The position numbers and the translations under genes were made by a program. Positions 46,267 through 53,784 of a stretch of 53,784 nucleotides of DNA are shown here, piece after piece. The notes beneath the pieces are model-generated. The model did not search any database. It was not told the origin of the DNA and was given only the letters and a program-made list of their open reading frames with translations. This stretch comes from Nodularia spumigena CCY9414 (GTDB lineage: Bacteria > Cyanobacteriota > Cyanobacteriia > Cyanobacteriales > Nostocaceae), in NCBI RefSeq assembly GCF_000340565.2, contig NZ_CP007203.1:2097561-2151344 (forward strand), given 5' to 3'. Positions within the stretch are counted from its first letter, which is position 1; each line of letters starts with the position of its first letter.

Positions 46267-47430
46267 TAAAATCTTACTGAGAACTGATACCAATTTTTCA
46301 ATATGTGCGGCTTCATGAGTAGCCATCACAGATATCCGTATCCGACTTGTAGGAACTGTGGGGGGACGAATAGCTGGGGCAAAAATACCGTGATTTCTTA
46401 ACTGTTTACCAACTCTGAGCGCATCTGCTGCACTGGGTAACTGTAAACATAGTATGGGTGATTCTGTAGGTAATAATTTCAGGTGGGGTAATTGTTCTTT
46501 AATTAACTGTTTTAAATAATCCACATTTCGCCATAGTTGCATCAGACGTTGCGGTTCTTGTTGCACTATCTTAATTGCTGCTAAAGCTGCGGCGGTGTCT
46601 GCGGGTGAAAGTGCGGTGGTGTAAATCCAACTGGGGGCGCGATTTCGTAAATAATCTATGAGGTTGGCGCTTCCCGCTACATAGCCGCCTAAACTACCCA
46701 AGGCTTTACTTAATGTGCCAATTTGAATTAAGATCCTACCTGTGCTGTGAAAATGTTCTACGCATCCTGCACCAGTTTTTCCTAGTACGGCAGTACTATG
46801 GGCTTCATCGATGAGCAGCATACAGCTAAAATCTTCTGCTATATCTAATAATTCTGGTAATGGACATAAATCACCATCCATACTGAAGACGCTATCAGTA
46901 ATTATTAAACAACGTCTGTAGTTTTGGCGTTGCTGACTCAGTTGAGTTTTTAGCGTTTCCATATCACAGTGGGGATATTCTAGGATTTCTGCACCGCTCA
47001 GAACTGCCCCATTTTTCAGACTGGAATGATTGTACTGGTCAGATAAAATTAAATCACGCTTACCAACTAAAGCAGCGATCGCACCTAAATTTGCTAAATA
47101 CCCAGAACTAAATACTATCGCATCTTCGGTTTGTTTCCAAGATGCGATCGCCTGTTCCAATTCCCGATGTAATTCCCGATGTCCACTGATTAATCGAGAA
47201 CCAGTGCTACCAGTTCCCATTTTTTCAGTAGCATAAATTGCCGCTTTAATCAAGCGTTCATCCCCAGCCAATCCCAAATAGTCATTACTGGCAAAATTAA
47301 TTACCTCTTCCCCAGACAAAAGCACAGTAGCACCGGGGCGACCATCGATTGTCTGTACACAGCGATACCAGTTAGCTTTGTGAATAGTTGCTAGAGATGC
47401 TTCTATCCAACTGTAAGGGTCTTGGGGCAT
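46249..47430 (-). CDS. bioF: 8-amino-7-oxononanoate synthase
   Basis: PLP enzyme that condenses pimeloyl thioester with alanine, the first ring-forming step toward biotin. It has 393 residues. Seen: [55 protein letters not shown] and the lysine motif [16 protein letters not shown]. The last residues (about YRTPI) and the stop codon are read from the terminus of a MITE-like repeat, so the native C-terminus has probably been replaced, apparently without harm to the core. No other bio gene is adjacent. Confidence 0.94.
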   Translation of the reverse strand: MPQDPYSWIEASLATIHKANWYRCVQTIDGRPGATVLLSGEEVINFASNDYLGLAGDERLIKAAIYATEKMGTGSTGSRLISGHRELHRELEQAIASWKQTEDAIVFSSGYLANLGAIAALVGKRDLILSDQYNHSSLKNGAVLSGAEILEYPHCDMETLKTQLSQQRQNYRRCLIITDSVFSMDGDLCPLPELLDIAEDFSCMLLIDEAHSTAVLGKTGAGCVEHFHSTGRILIQIGTLSKALGSLGGYVAGSANLIDYLRNRAPSWIYTTALSPADTAAALAAIKIVQQEPQRLMQLWRNVDYLKQLIKEQLPHLKLLPTESPILCLQLPSAADALRVGKQLRNHGIFAPAIRPPTVPTSRIRISVMATHEAAHIEKLVSVLSKILYRTPI

Positions 47431-47577
47431 AGGGGAATGCAGGGGAGCAGGGGGAAAAAGAATTTGGCAGTTTTTGCACGGATGCAGGGAATGATAACTA
47501 ATTAGGCGGACATGATATAAGCAGTACCAATAAAAATAGATGCAATCCTGAAAACCCAGACTTTCTTAATTACGAAC

Positions 47578-47620
47578 GACAAATGACAAATGACTAATGA
47601 CAAATGACTAATGACTAATG
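47578..47620. repeat. AATGACAA/AATGACTA heptamer block at the ruvA 3' end
   Basis: About six heptamers of the AATGACT/AATGACA type. The last ones overlap the end of ruvA (VTH and stop), as at several other gene ends in the window. Confidence 0.75.
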
Positions 47621-48256
47621 AGTCACTTCTTGGCTGCTGCTCAGATGCGCGATCGCCTGTTTAATCCAATCTTCCACATAAGCGTCTTTTGTGAGTCCAA
47701 TATCCTCACTGACTACGTGTAAAGCATGACTAACTTCATCGGCGGTATATCCCAAAGCGAAAAGAGTCATTTGCACTTCCTCTAAAATCCCTGGTGCGGG
47801 ACCGCCTGTAGCGACGAAGAAACCGGCTGATTTGCGCCACTCGACTAACTTGGTTTTCAGTTCCAAACAGATACGCTCTGCGGTCTTTTTGCCCACACCA
47901 GGGGCTTGAATTAAGATTTGGGTATTGGCAGCGATAATGGCTTGGACTAAATCTGGAACTTCCAAAGTGTCCAAGAGTGCGATCGCACAAGCCGTACCAA
48001 TACCACTCACACTCAGCAATTGGCGAAACAAATCCCGTTCTGCGGGTGAAGCAAAGCCGTAGAGAAACGGCACTTCATCACGAATTTGCAGATGGGTAAA
48101 AATTTGTGTCACTCCGCCCGATTCTGGCAACTGTTTTGCCAGGCGTTGCGGAACTTGCAAATCATACCCCAAATTATTCACTTCAAGAGTCAACATCATG
48201 CGACCCCCGCCAATTGTTTGAATACCAGCGACAATCCCTTTGAGATAGCTAATCAT
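47615..48256 (-). CDS. ruvA: Holliday junction branch migration protein RuvA
   Basis: 213 residues from the ATG at 48256; the open frame extends further upstream, but that part lies inside spp. Seen: [12 protein letters not shown] at the OB-fold start, [46 protein letters not shown] and the second Hh[17 protein letters not shown]. It binds Holliday junctions with RuvB. Its ATG overlaps the spp stop codon (ATGA), so the two genes are co-translated. ruvB is elsewhere, as is usual in cyanobacteria. Confidence 0.95.
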   Translation of the reverse strand: MISYLKGIVAGIQTIGGGRMMLTLEVNNLGYDLQVPQRLAKQLPESGGVTQIFTHLQIRDEVPFLYGFASPAERDLFRQLLSVSGIGTACAIALLDTLEVPDLVQAIIAANTQILIQAPGVGKKTAERICLELKTKLVEWRKSAGFFVATGGPAPGILEEVQMTLFALGYTADEVSHALHVVSEDIGLTKDAYVEDWIKQAIAHLSSSQEVTH

Positions 48257-49002
48257 TCTAAGAAACCAAAATATTTTAACCCTTCGAGAATTCCACCAGC
48301 ACAAACAGCTTGTGCCAGGTAACGATAGTTAGCGGGATACTCGTTGTGCCACTGGAGTAACTCTGGACGTGCATTCCCGACTATGATTCCCCGTTCCTCG
48401 CCGACAGCGAATAAAGCAATATCATTACCTGAATCACCGCAGACAACTGTTTGTTCTGCTGCAAAGCTCCACTTTTGACGGAGAAACTGCATTGCCTGAC
48501 CTTTATCGCTGGTAAGAGGCACAATGTCAAGGTCAATACCGCTACTATAGATTAATTTTATATTTAATTTAGATTTGAGTAACTCTGCCTCTAGTTGCGG
48601 TAAAACATTTGCTGCTACTTCTTGATGCAAGAAAAAACTGACTTTAAAAGCCCGTTGTTCTGAATCTGGTTGCAGTTCCAACTCTGGAAAAGACTGAGCA
48701 ATTTTTAATACCAATTCACTATCCCAACCAGAGGAGAGGATTTCTGACCAACCCGCATCGGGGGTATCCTTACCATCGAGATAAATTTCCGTCCCCACAG
48801 ACAGAACTAAAGCATCCGGTTCCATGAGATTTTTTTCTTTTTGGAGTTCGCGGTAAAGTATAGGCGATCGCCCTGTAGCATAAACAATCTTAGAGCCGTA
48901 TTCTTGACGATGTTGACTCAGTGATTTTGTCAGTGCGCCTAAAGCCTTGTCATCACCCACGAAGGTGTTATCCAAGTCAGAGACAAAAAGAAATGGTTTC
49001 AT
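48253..49002 (-). CDS. spp: Sucrose-phosphate phosphatase
   Basis: 249 residues from the ATG at 49002 ([18 protein letters not shown]); an earlier start at 49020 would add MGYIKI. The HAD nucleophile is in SDLDNT, motif II in YATGRSP, the Lys in LTSDKGQAM and the acidic motif in [13 protein letters not shown]. These match cyanobacterial SPP, which makes sucrose from sucrose-6-phosphate, a compatible solute and heterocyst carbon carrier. A generic HAD phosphatase cannot be excluded. The stop codon overlaps the ruvA start by four bases. Confidence 0.88.
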   Translation of the reverse strand: MKPFLFVSDLDNTFVGDDKALGALTKSLSQHRQEYGSKIVYATGRSPILYRELQKEKNLMEPDALVLSVGTEIYLDGKDTPDAGWSEILSSGWDSELVLKIAQSFPELELQPDSEQRAFKVSFFLHQEVAANVLPQLEAELLKSKLNIKLIYSSGIDLDIVPLTSDKGQAMQFLRQKWSFAAEQTVVCGDSGNDIALFAVGEERGIIVGNARPELLQWHNEYPANYRYLAQAVCAGGILEGLKYFGFLE

Positions 49003-49183
49003 GATTTTGATATATCCCAAGTTAGTAGTTGCAAAAATACCTGAAAATTTTTAACTTGACTAAAAGTAATCTGCAAAGACGAATCCTTGATAATGGGTTC
49101 CGAGTTAATTTAACAGATTTTGGCTCTGATGTATGCGTAATAGTACAAGCTAGTACAATAATCCTGGGCAAATTCTAATCAAA

Positions 49184-49344
49184 TATAGTAATCCGCTTTG
49201 ATTTTTGATAGCTTGCGTGGCGTAGCCATACTTACTTGCGTAGGTGGGGAGTGGTCCGTAGGGAGTGGTCCGTGGGAAACAGCTTTTTGAGTTGTAAGCG
49301 CAAAGCGCAGGCTACGCCAACAGAAATCAAATAGGAGTCCTATA
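49184..49344. repeat. MITE-like element, family 1, copy 3
   Basis: Same ends and inner GGCGTAGCC/GGCTACGCC arms as copy 2. The centre has GGGGAGTGGTCCGTA variants. Its right end directly adjoins the copied xseB segment at 49343. 49003-49183 holds no recognisable feature. Confidence 0.85.
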
Positions 49345-49467
49345 TTTCCTGTGAAAGATACATAACGCGAAGGTTTTAACTGTTAGTCATCAGTCAAAGT
49401 TTCAGTTAACAGATTTACCTGTTGCTGTCGCTAGAGCTTACCCCAAAATATTTATGCTTATCCACTA
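49343..49467 (-). repeat. Rearranged copy of the xseB / transposase locus
   Basis: 49343-49432 is the inverted copy of 14254-14343 (xseB 3' end). 49433-49467 is the inverted copy of 14571-14605 (transposase start). At the first locus 227 bp lie between them and the order is opposite, so this copy is circularly permuted. Beyond 49467 the similarity ends. Confidence 0.9.
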
Positions 49468-49632
49468 TTTTAGGCTTGTCAGTCCACTAAGTAGGTAAGC
49501 ATGAATAAACCAAACTATGTTAAGACTCGTAAACAGGGACCAAACCCTTACTAATGACCAATGACAAATGACCAATGACGACCCTAGCTAGTTAACTTTA
49601 TTTCCGCCGACCTACTTACGTCAAAGATTAAT

Positions 49633-49723
49633 AGGACTTACGCAAGAACTCTCTGAAACCCTCTTAACTTCGTGTCCTTTGTGTCCTTCGTGGTTCGTTT
49701 TTTCATAATTTTGCGTAAGTCCT
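49633..49723. repeat. MITE-like element, family 2, complete copy
   Basis: Thirteen-base terminal inverted repeats AGGACTTACGCAA (49633-49645) and TTGCGTAAGTCCT (49711-49723) bound 91 bp. The first 77 bases are identical to 27567-27643. It ends two bases before the protease stop codon. Heptamers of AATGACC type lie just upstream (49555-49580). Confidence 0.9.
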
Positions 49724-49725
49724 GA

Positions 49726-50688
49726 TTAATTTCTCGCAAATAAGCGATCCAAGAAATCAACCTTTACTGCTAAATTGGTAATTCCCCGATTTGTGCCTAA
49801 CTCTTTAATTTCCGCATTATTCAACGCCACAATATGAGGTTCACCACCAATCCAACCGATGATGGGACCACCGGAAGAACCCCCAGTAGTGTCACAATCA
49901 TGCAATAATATGTCCTGTTCCTCGTTAAAAATACTGCATCCAGCTTGATAAGAAGCAGTCCAACCCTGACCAGCACTAAGGAACTCATAGCCTTTTCTCT
50001 TGGGGTTAGGGAAGTCACCAGAATAGCCTACAAAGAAGAGCTTTTTCTGGTTTTTTAAGAAACTTGCAGTTGGTAGAGATTTCCATCCTAAATAACCATA
50101 CTTGCGACCAAGGGGCTTATCAATTACCATCACAGCCCAATCATTGATTTGATTACTTATTTCATCACCTGTAAAGTCTGTACCATAGACTACGCGATTT
50201 ACTACAGCGATATCTCTTTGATTGGGAACCACTCCATTAATTACATTGGGTAAAAACCGGATTTCTTGACTTAATTTATTGGTTGTAGGATCAATCACGC
50301 AGTGAGCATTTGTTAACACCAGATTTTCACTGATTAAAGTACCCGTGCAGTGATAATTTTGAAAATCAGTAGTTGTTCCCTGCACTCGCCCAATTGTTGA
50401 CCAAGGATATTCTCTACTAATCATCGGGATACGGTCATCCCAATCAATAATCGCTCTGTCTGAGTCATAGGGTTTTTCAGATTTCTTTATCTCAGCAGGT
50501 TTGAAAGGTTTGCCATTTCCTGATAATTGCAATTGACTTGCATCTTTGAATTTAGTAAATTCTGGTGCTTTGGTTGGTTGTGCTTGTACTGATACCCAAC
50601 CGCCCCAAGTTGTAAAAGTCAAAATTCCCGCGATAAAGCAAGCAAAAAACAATGTCAAAGGTTGGTTGTAGAAATGCTTTTTCGTCAT
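49726..50688 (-). CDS. Secreted trypsin-like/V8-like serine protease
   Basis: 320 residues. A signal peptide (hydrophobic LTLFFACFIAGILTF, probable cleavage after VQAQ near residue 37) directs export. The chymotrypsin-fold triad is visible: His129 in LTNAHC, Asp183 in INDWAVMVID and Ser272 in TTGGSSGGP. Cys114/Cys130 and Cys251/Cys265 could form disulfides. It is closest to V8-like glutamyl endopeptidases. It lies downstream of the TPR-CHAT gene on the same strand, but an inverted-repeat element separates them. Confidence 0.92.
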   Translation of the reverse strand: MTKKHFYNQPLTLFFACFIAGILTFTTWGGWVSVQAQPTKAPEFTKFKDASQLQLSGNGKPFKPAEIKKSEKPYDSDRAIIDWDDRIPMISREYPWSTIGRVQGTTTDFQNYHCTGTLISENLVLTNAHCVIDPTTNKLSQEIRFLPNVINGVVPNQRDIAVVNRVVYGTDFTGDEISNQINDWAVMVIDKPLGRKYGYLGWKSLPTASFLKNQKKLFFVGYSGDFPNPKRKGYEFLSAGQGWTASYQAGCSIFNEEQDILLHDCDTTGGSSGGPIIGWIGGEPHIVALNNAEIKELGTNRGITNLAVKVDFLDRLFARN

Positions 50689-50823
50689 TGATGAAAGTCC
50701 TTAATTAGAAATTGGTTGGTAATGCGATGAAATCTCGGAAACCTAACCCCCCTGCCCCCCTTCCCTACGTTCGCGCAGCGTGCCGAAGGCAGGGAATGGG
50801 GGTTTCAAAGCCTCTCTCCCTGT

Positions 50824-50974
50824 GGGCTACGGTGTACACACAAGTCTTCTCACCCCCTCTAACTCCCCCTTGTAAAGGGGGAGAACCGGATTTTCCCCCC
50901 TTTCCAAGGGGGGATTAAGGGGGGTAAATTCAGGGTATGTGCTTGATTGTCAAGATGTGTGTACACCGTAGCCC
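50824..50974. repeat. Inverted-repeat element with 19-bp perfect termini
   Basis: GGGCTACGGTGTACACACA (50824-50842) and its exact complement (50956-50974) bound 151 bp. The interior is a C-run/G-run palindrome related to 21191-21271. It has no coding capacity. It lies in the 413-bp gap between the protease and CHAT genes, with a TTCGCGCAGCG repeat just before it. Confidence 0.85.
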
Positions 50975-51101
50975 TGTGGGGGAGAGGTTTGGAGAGGGGT
51001 TTCTAGTATACTTTGCGATTTTTTTCATATCCAGTTAGGAAGAGTTTATCTGTTTAGGAGCCATGATATTTTTAACAAAATGTCTATTATTTATTTAGGA
51101 A

Positions 51102-53784
51102 TTAATTCCATTCTCCTTGGATGGTAAAAGCTGACCAATAACGGGGGTTTTGCCAATCTTTCTGTTGCCATAGTTTCAATTGCGCTTCCCTCAGAGCGAC
51201 AACAGGGGTTTTACCTTGTTGCAAAATTTGTGTGTATAATTGCTGCATTAATTCTGATGTGGCTTGGTCATCAACTTTCCACAAGGAAACAACTACACGG
51301 GCTGCACCTGCATACATTAATCCTCTTGTCAATCCTATTAAGCCTTCTCCTTTGACTTCTTTACCTAGTCCGCTTTCGCAGGCACTCAAAACGATTAACT
51401 CGGCGGGGAGGTCGAGGTTAAATATATCGTTGAGGCGTAAGAAACCTTTTTGTGGTTTACCATCTTTATCTATTAGGGATGTGACTATACCTGATAGTTC
51501 TGGGTTGGTGTCATCGAAAATGCCGTGGGTGGCGAATAGCACGAGGCGATATTGACTCAGTTGTTTGCTAGTGACAAATTTGTAGTTAGCATCAAAGTCA
51601 AAGGCTTGCAGACTTTCTTGAGGTGATACCATTTTTAGCACTGCGTCAGCCTCTTGGCGCGTACCTGGGAGTCTATCTAAGCCAGTACGATTAATATTGT
51701 TTAAAGAGCGTTTCAGGGCAGAACGTTCTAGTTCTAAGTCGAGGGATGAGGAGGCTGGCGGTGTTTTCCCTGTGACGCGTGTATCATCAGCACTGAATAC
51801 GGGATCTGCGAGAACCGCGAAAGTTTTGGCTGCGGGTTTACGTCCTTTGAGTTGCTGTCTGTGGGTAGCAAGACTGGTGACTGAGGGAAGAGTAATGATT
51901 TCATGATTGACTAGCATGGGTTGGTACTTCTGCTCCTGCTTTCCTTGCAGGGAAGGGCGTTGGGGGGTTAGGTCAGATAACACCGCAAAAGGAATCTTAT
52001 GTAAAATCCCATCAGCGACCACTACTAAGCGTTTTTTCCCCAACTTCTCAGCCACGGGTGCAAGGATAATTTGACTCAGTTCCTGAGCGGCTTTGGTTGT
52101 ATCGGCTAAATATTGGGCTTTTTCTGCCTCTGTTGCTCCTTGGATGTGTTCTTTTGTCAACTCTTTGTATAAATTACTCGCGGCTGTTTCTATCTTTTCG
52201 CTTCCTGGTAGTTCGTAGGTATCGACGGAGTTAGGGGTAACTAGCCACAGATAGCTGCGGTCTTTATCCAAGGAATATTGCAACAACACGGTGTCTTTAT
52301 CCAATTGTTGTTGAATTTGGCGCAAGCTGAGGGGTTCAGGATACTTTAGTCCAGCATACTGAGGGTTGGTGTTACGGAATTTTGTTTTTAATTCTTGGTG
52401 TTGCTTGAGTAAGTCTTGGATTTGTTGTTTGGTAGTTGCTATTAGTTGGGTTGATGGCTCTTTTTGACTGAATAGTTGTGACAACAGTTTTTCTTGGGCA
52501 TCAATTCGCCATTGCAATTGGCGTTCTTCTGTTAAGAGTTTTGGCTCAACACCTTTACGGATATCTACGTTAGCTTCGGTTAACAGTTCTACCAATCCTC
52601 TGGTACGGGAACGTTCGCTAACTTCCAATGCCTTAGCATCATATCTTTTTGATGGGTCTTTTTTGTGCAGTTCCATCAGCAGGTCGGTGTAGAACTTGTA
52701 GTATTTCTGCACGGAAGCAAAATAAGAAGCGCGTAGTTCTTGGCTAGCTATTTTGGTGCGTAAATCTTCAACGATTTCAATAGCTGCTTGAATATGTGTT
52801 TGGGCTTGTTGTAAATTACCTTGACTGCGTTCTAGGTTAGCTATGTTAAAGAGGGTGGTGGCTTCCCCTCCCTTGTCACCCACTGCACGGTATATGGGTA
52901 AGGCTTGGTTGTAGAATTTGAGCGCTTCTTGCTTTTCTCCTAATGAGTCGTAGACAGCGCCAATATTATTGAGGGTGGTGGCTTCCCCTCCCTTGTCTTC
53001 CACTGCACGGTATATGGGTAAGGCTTGGTTGTAGTATTTGAGCGCTTCTTGCTTTTCTCCTAATGAGTCGTAGACCAAGCCAATATTATTGAGGGTGGTG
53101 GCTTCCCCTCCCTTGTCACCCACTGCACGGCGTATGGGTAAGGCTTGGTTGTAGAATTTGAGCGCTTCTTGCTTTTCTCCTAATGAGTCGTAGACAAAGC
53201 CAATATTATTGAGGGTGGTGGCTTCCCCTCCCTTGTCTTCCACTGCACGGCGTATGGGTAAAGCTTGGTTGTAGTATTTGAGCGCTTCTTGCTTTTCTCC
53301 TAATGAAGAGTAGACCAAGCCAATATTATTGAGGGTGGTGGCTTCCCCTCCCTTGTCACCCACTGCACGGTATATGGGTAAAGCTTGGTTGTAGAATTTG
53401 AGCGCTTCTTGCTTTTCTCCTAATGAGTCGTAGACACTGCCAATATTATTGAGGGTGATGGCTTCCCCTCCCTTGTCACCCACTGCACGGCGTATGGGTA
53501 AAGCTTGGTTGTAGTATTTGAGCGCTTCTTGCTTTTCTCCTAATGAGTCGTAGACACTGCCAATATTATTGAGGGTGGTGGCTTCCCCTCCCTTGTCTTC
53601 CACTGCACGGTATATGGGTAAAGCTTGGTTGTAGAATTTGAGCGCTTCTTGCTTTTCTCCTAATGAGTCGTAGACACTGCCAATATTATTGAGGGTGGTG
53701 GCTTCCCCTCCCTTGTCTTCCACTGCACGGTATATGGGTAAAGCTTGGTTGTAGAATTTGAGCGCTTCTTGCTTTTCTCCTAAT
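51102..53784 (-). CDS. TPR-CHAT protein, 5' part outside the window
   Basis: The frame is open to the right edge, so the start is not visible; at least 893 residues. About eight near-identical 40-residue tetratricopeptide units ([20 protein letters not shown] type) form the visible N-terminal part. A linker of coiled helices follows, then a C-terminal CHAT domain with His in [10 protein letters not shown] and Cys in [16 protein letters not shown], ending [22 protein letters not shown] is caspase-like and TPR units bind partners. It is a different architecture from the CHAT-NTPase-WD40 protein at 38.6 kb. The substrate is unknown. Confidence 0.94.
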   Translation of the reverse strand, partial: LGEKQEALKFYNQALPIYRAVEDKGGEATTLNNIGSVYDSLGEKQEALKFYNQALPIYRAVEDKGGEATTLNNIGSVYDSLGEKQEALKYYNQALPIRRAVGDKGGEAITLNNIGSVYDSLGEKQEALKFYNQALPIYRAVGDKGGEATTLNNIGLVYSSLGEKQEALKYYNQALPIRRAVEDKGGEATTLNNIGFVYDSLGEKQEALKFYNQALPIRRAVGDKGGEATTLNNIGLVYDSLGEKQEALKYYNQALPIYRAVEDKGGEATTLNNIGAVYDSLGEKQEALKFYNQALPIYRAVGDKGGEATTLFNIANLERSQGNLQQAQTHIQAAIEIVEDLRTKIASQELRASYFASVQKYYKFYTDLLMELHKKDPSKRYDAKALEVSERSRTRGLVELLTEANVDIRKGVEPKLLTEERQLQWRIDAQEKLLSQLFSQKEPSTQLIATTKQQIQDLLKQHQELKTKFRNTNPQYAGLKYPEPLSLRQIQQQLDKDTVLLQYSLDKDRSYLWLVTPNSVDTYELPGSEKIETAASNLYKELTKEHIQGATEAEKAQYLADTTKAAQELSQIILAPVAEKLGKKRLVVVADGILHKIPFAVLSDLTPQRPSLQGKQEQKYQPMLVNHEIITLPSVTSLATHRQQLKGRKPAAKTFAVLADPVFSADDTRVTGKTPPASSSLDLELERSALKRSLNNINRTGLDRLPGTRQEADAVLKMVSPQESLQAFDFDANYKFVTSKQLSQYRLVLFATHGIFDDTNPELSGIVTSLIDKDGKPQKGFLRLNDIFNLDLPAELIVLSACESGLGKEVKGEGLIGLTRGLMYAGAARVVVSLWKVDDQATSELMQQLYTQILQQGKTPVVALREAQLKLWQQKDWQNPRYWSAFTIQGEWN
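52858..53784 (-). repeat. 120-bp tandem repeats encoding near-identical TPR units
   Basis: About 7.7 copies of a 120-bp unit differ at only a few codons: VEDK/VGDK, KFYN/KYYN, PIYR/PIRR, and the residue after NIG. The DNA itself is conserved, silent sites included, which points to recent expansion or conversion. It continues past the window edge. Confidence 0.95.

Noticed and set aside
50712-50918. 68-residue plus-strand ORF
   Set aside because: It runs through repeat and C/G-run palindrome sequence and is proline-rich noise.
52858-53784. Possible CRISPR-like or noncoding satellite
   Set aside because: The 120-bp unit keeps an open frame and encodes canonical TPR motifs.

Overview
The window reads as chromosomal DNA of a filamentous, probably heterocystous (Nostocales-type) cyanobacterium. 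The reasons are the frequent GCGATCGC (HIP1) octamers, cyanobacterial families (CPP1-like, DUF2811, DUF1822, pentapeptide kinases, DapL), LpxD, large CHAT/WD40/TPR proteins, and many short palindromic or heptameric repeats between genes. No rRNA, tRNA or CRISPR array was seen. The genus cannot be fixed from the sequence alone.

Layout. 1-6 kb: partial CPP1-like gene (-), an IS200/IS605-type right-end remnant, an OmpR-family response regulator, DUF2811, hisIE, a ChaB-like ORF, hemL with a TTG start, and a 53-residue metallothionein (smtA) with an SmtB-type operator. 6-16 kb: a zinc-ribbon/kinase/pentapeptide protein, an iscB gene split by one extra base with a probable omega-RNA upstream, recA, two small ORFs, a translationally coupled RHH + HNH pair, xseA-xseB, a transposase fragment and dapL. 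16-27 kb: GlsB-like and pentapeptide proteins, a 62-bp tandem repeat, dcd, an orphan TnpB-type right end, a 929-residue membrane iron-sulfur/cNMP-binding protein, rph, pgl, a zinc-ribbon/FHA protein, an M50-like membrane protease, lpxD and an HdrB-like CCG protein. 27-33 kb: a broken tnpB, then acpP-fabF and tkt. 33-43 kb: an accessory island flanked on the left by an IS630 scrap. It holds DUF1822, an unknown 481-residue protein, two divergent paralogous two-helix mini membrane proteins, a lysozyme-family protein, a peptidoglycan-binding protein with an SAGC motif, and a 1544-residue CHAT-NTPase-TM-WD40 protein. 43-54 kb: an alpha-amylase-family enzyme, an internally deleted IS, bioF, spp-ruvA (overlapping by 4 bp), a secreted V8/trypsin-like protease and a TPR-CHAT protein that runs off the window.

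How parts may work together. Housekeeping blocks are conventional: fatty acid synthesis (acpP-fabF), repair (recA, xseA-xseB, ruvA), nucleotide and amino-acid synthesis. The best candidate for an undescribed system is 35.9-43.2 kb. There a CHAT protease-like/NTPase/WD40 sensor follows, on one strand, two cell-wall-acting proteins and a holin-sized membrane protein. This suggests a triggered lysis or envelope-remodelling cassette; the link is inference from gene order.

Mobile DNA is dense but mostly decayed: IscB, TnpB, orphan right ends, IS630 and other transposase scraps, two MITE-like families, and a circularly permuted copy of the xseB/transposase junction about 35 kb away.
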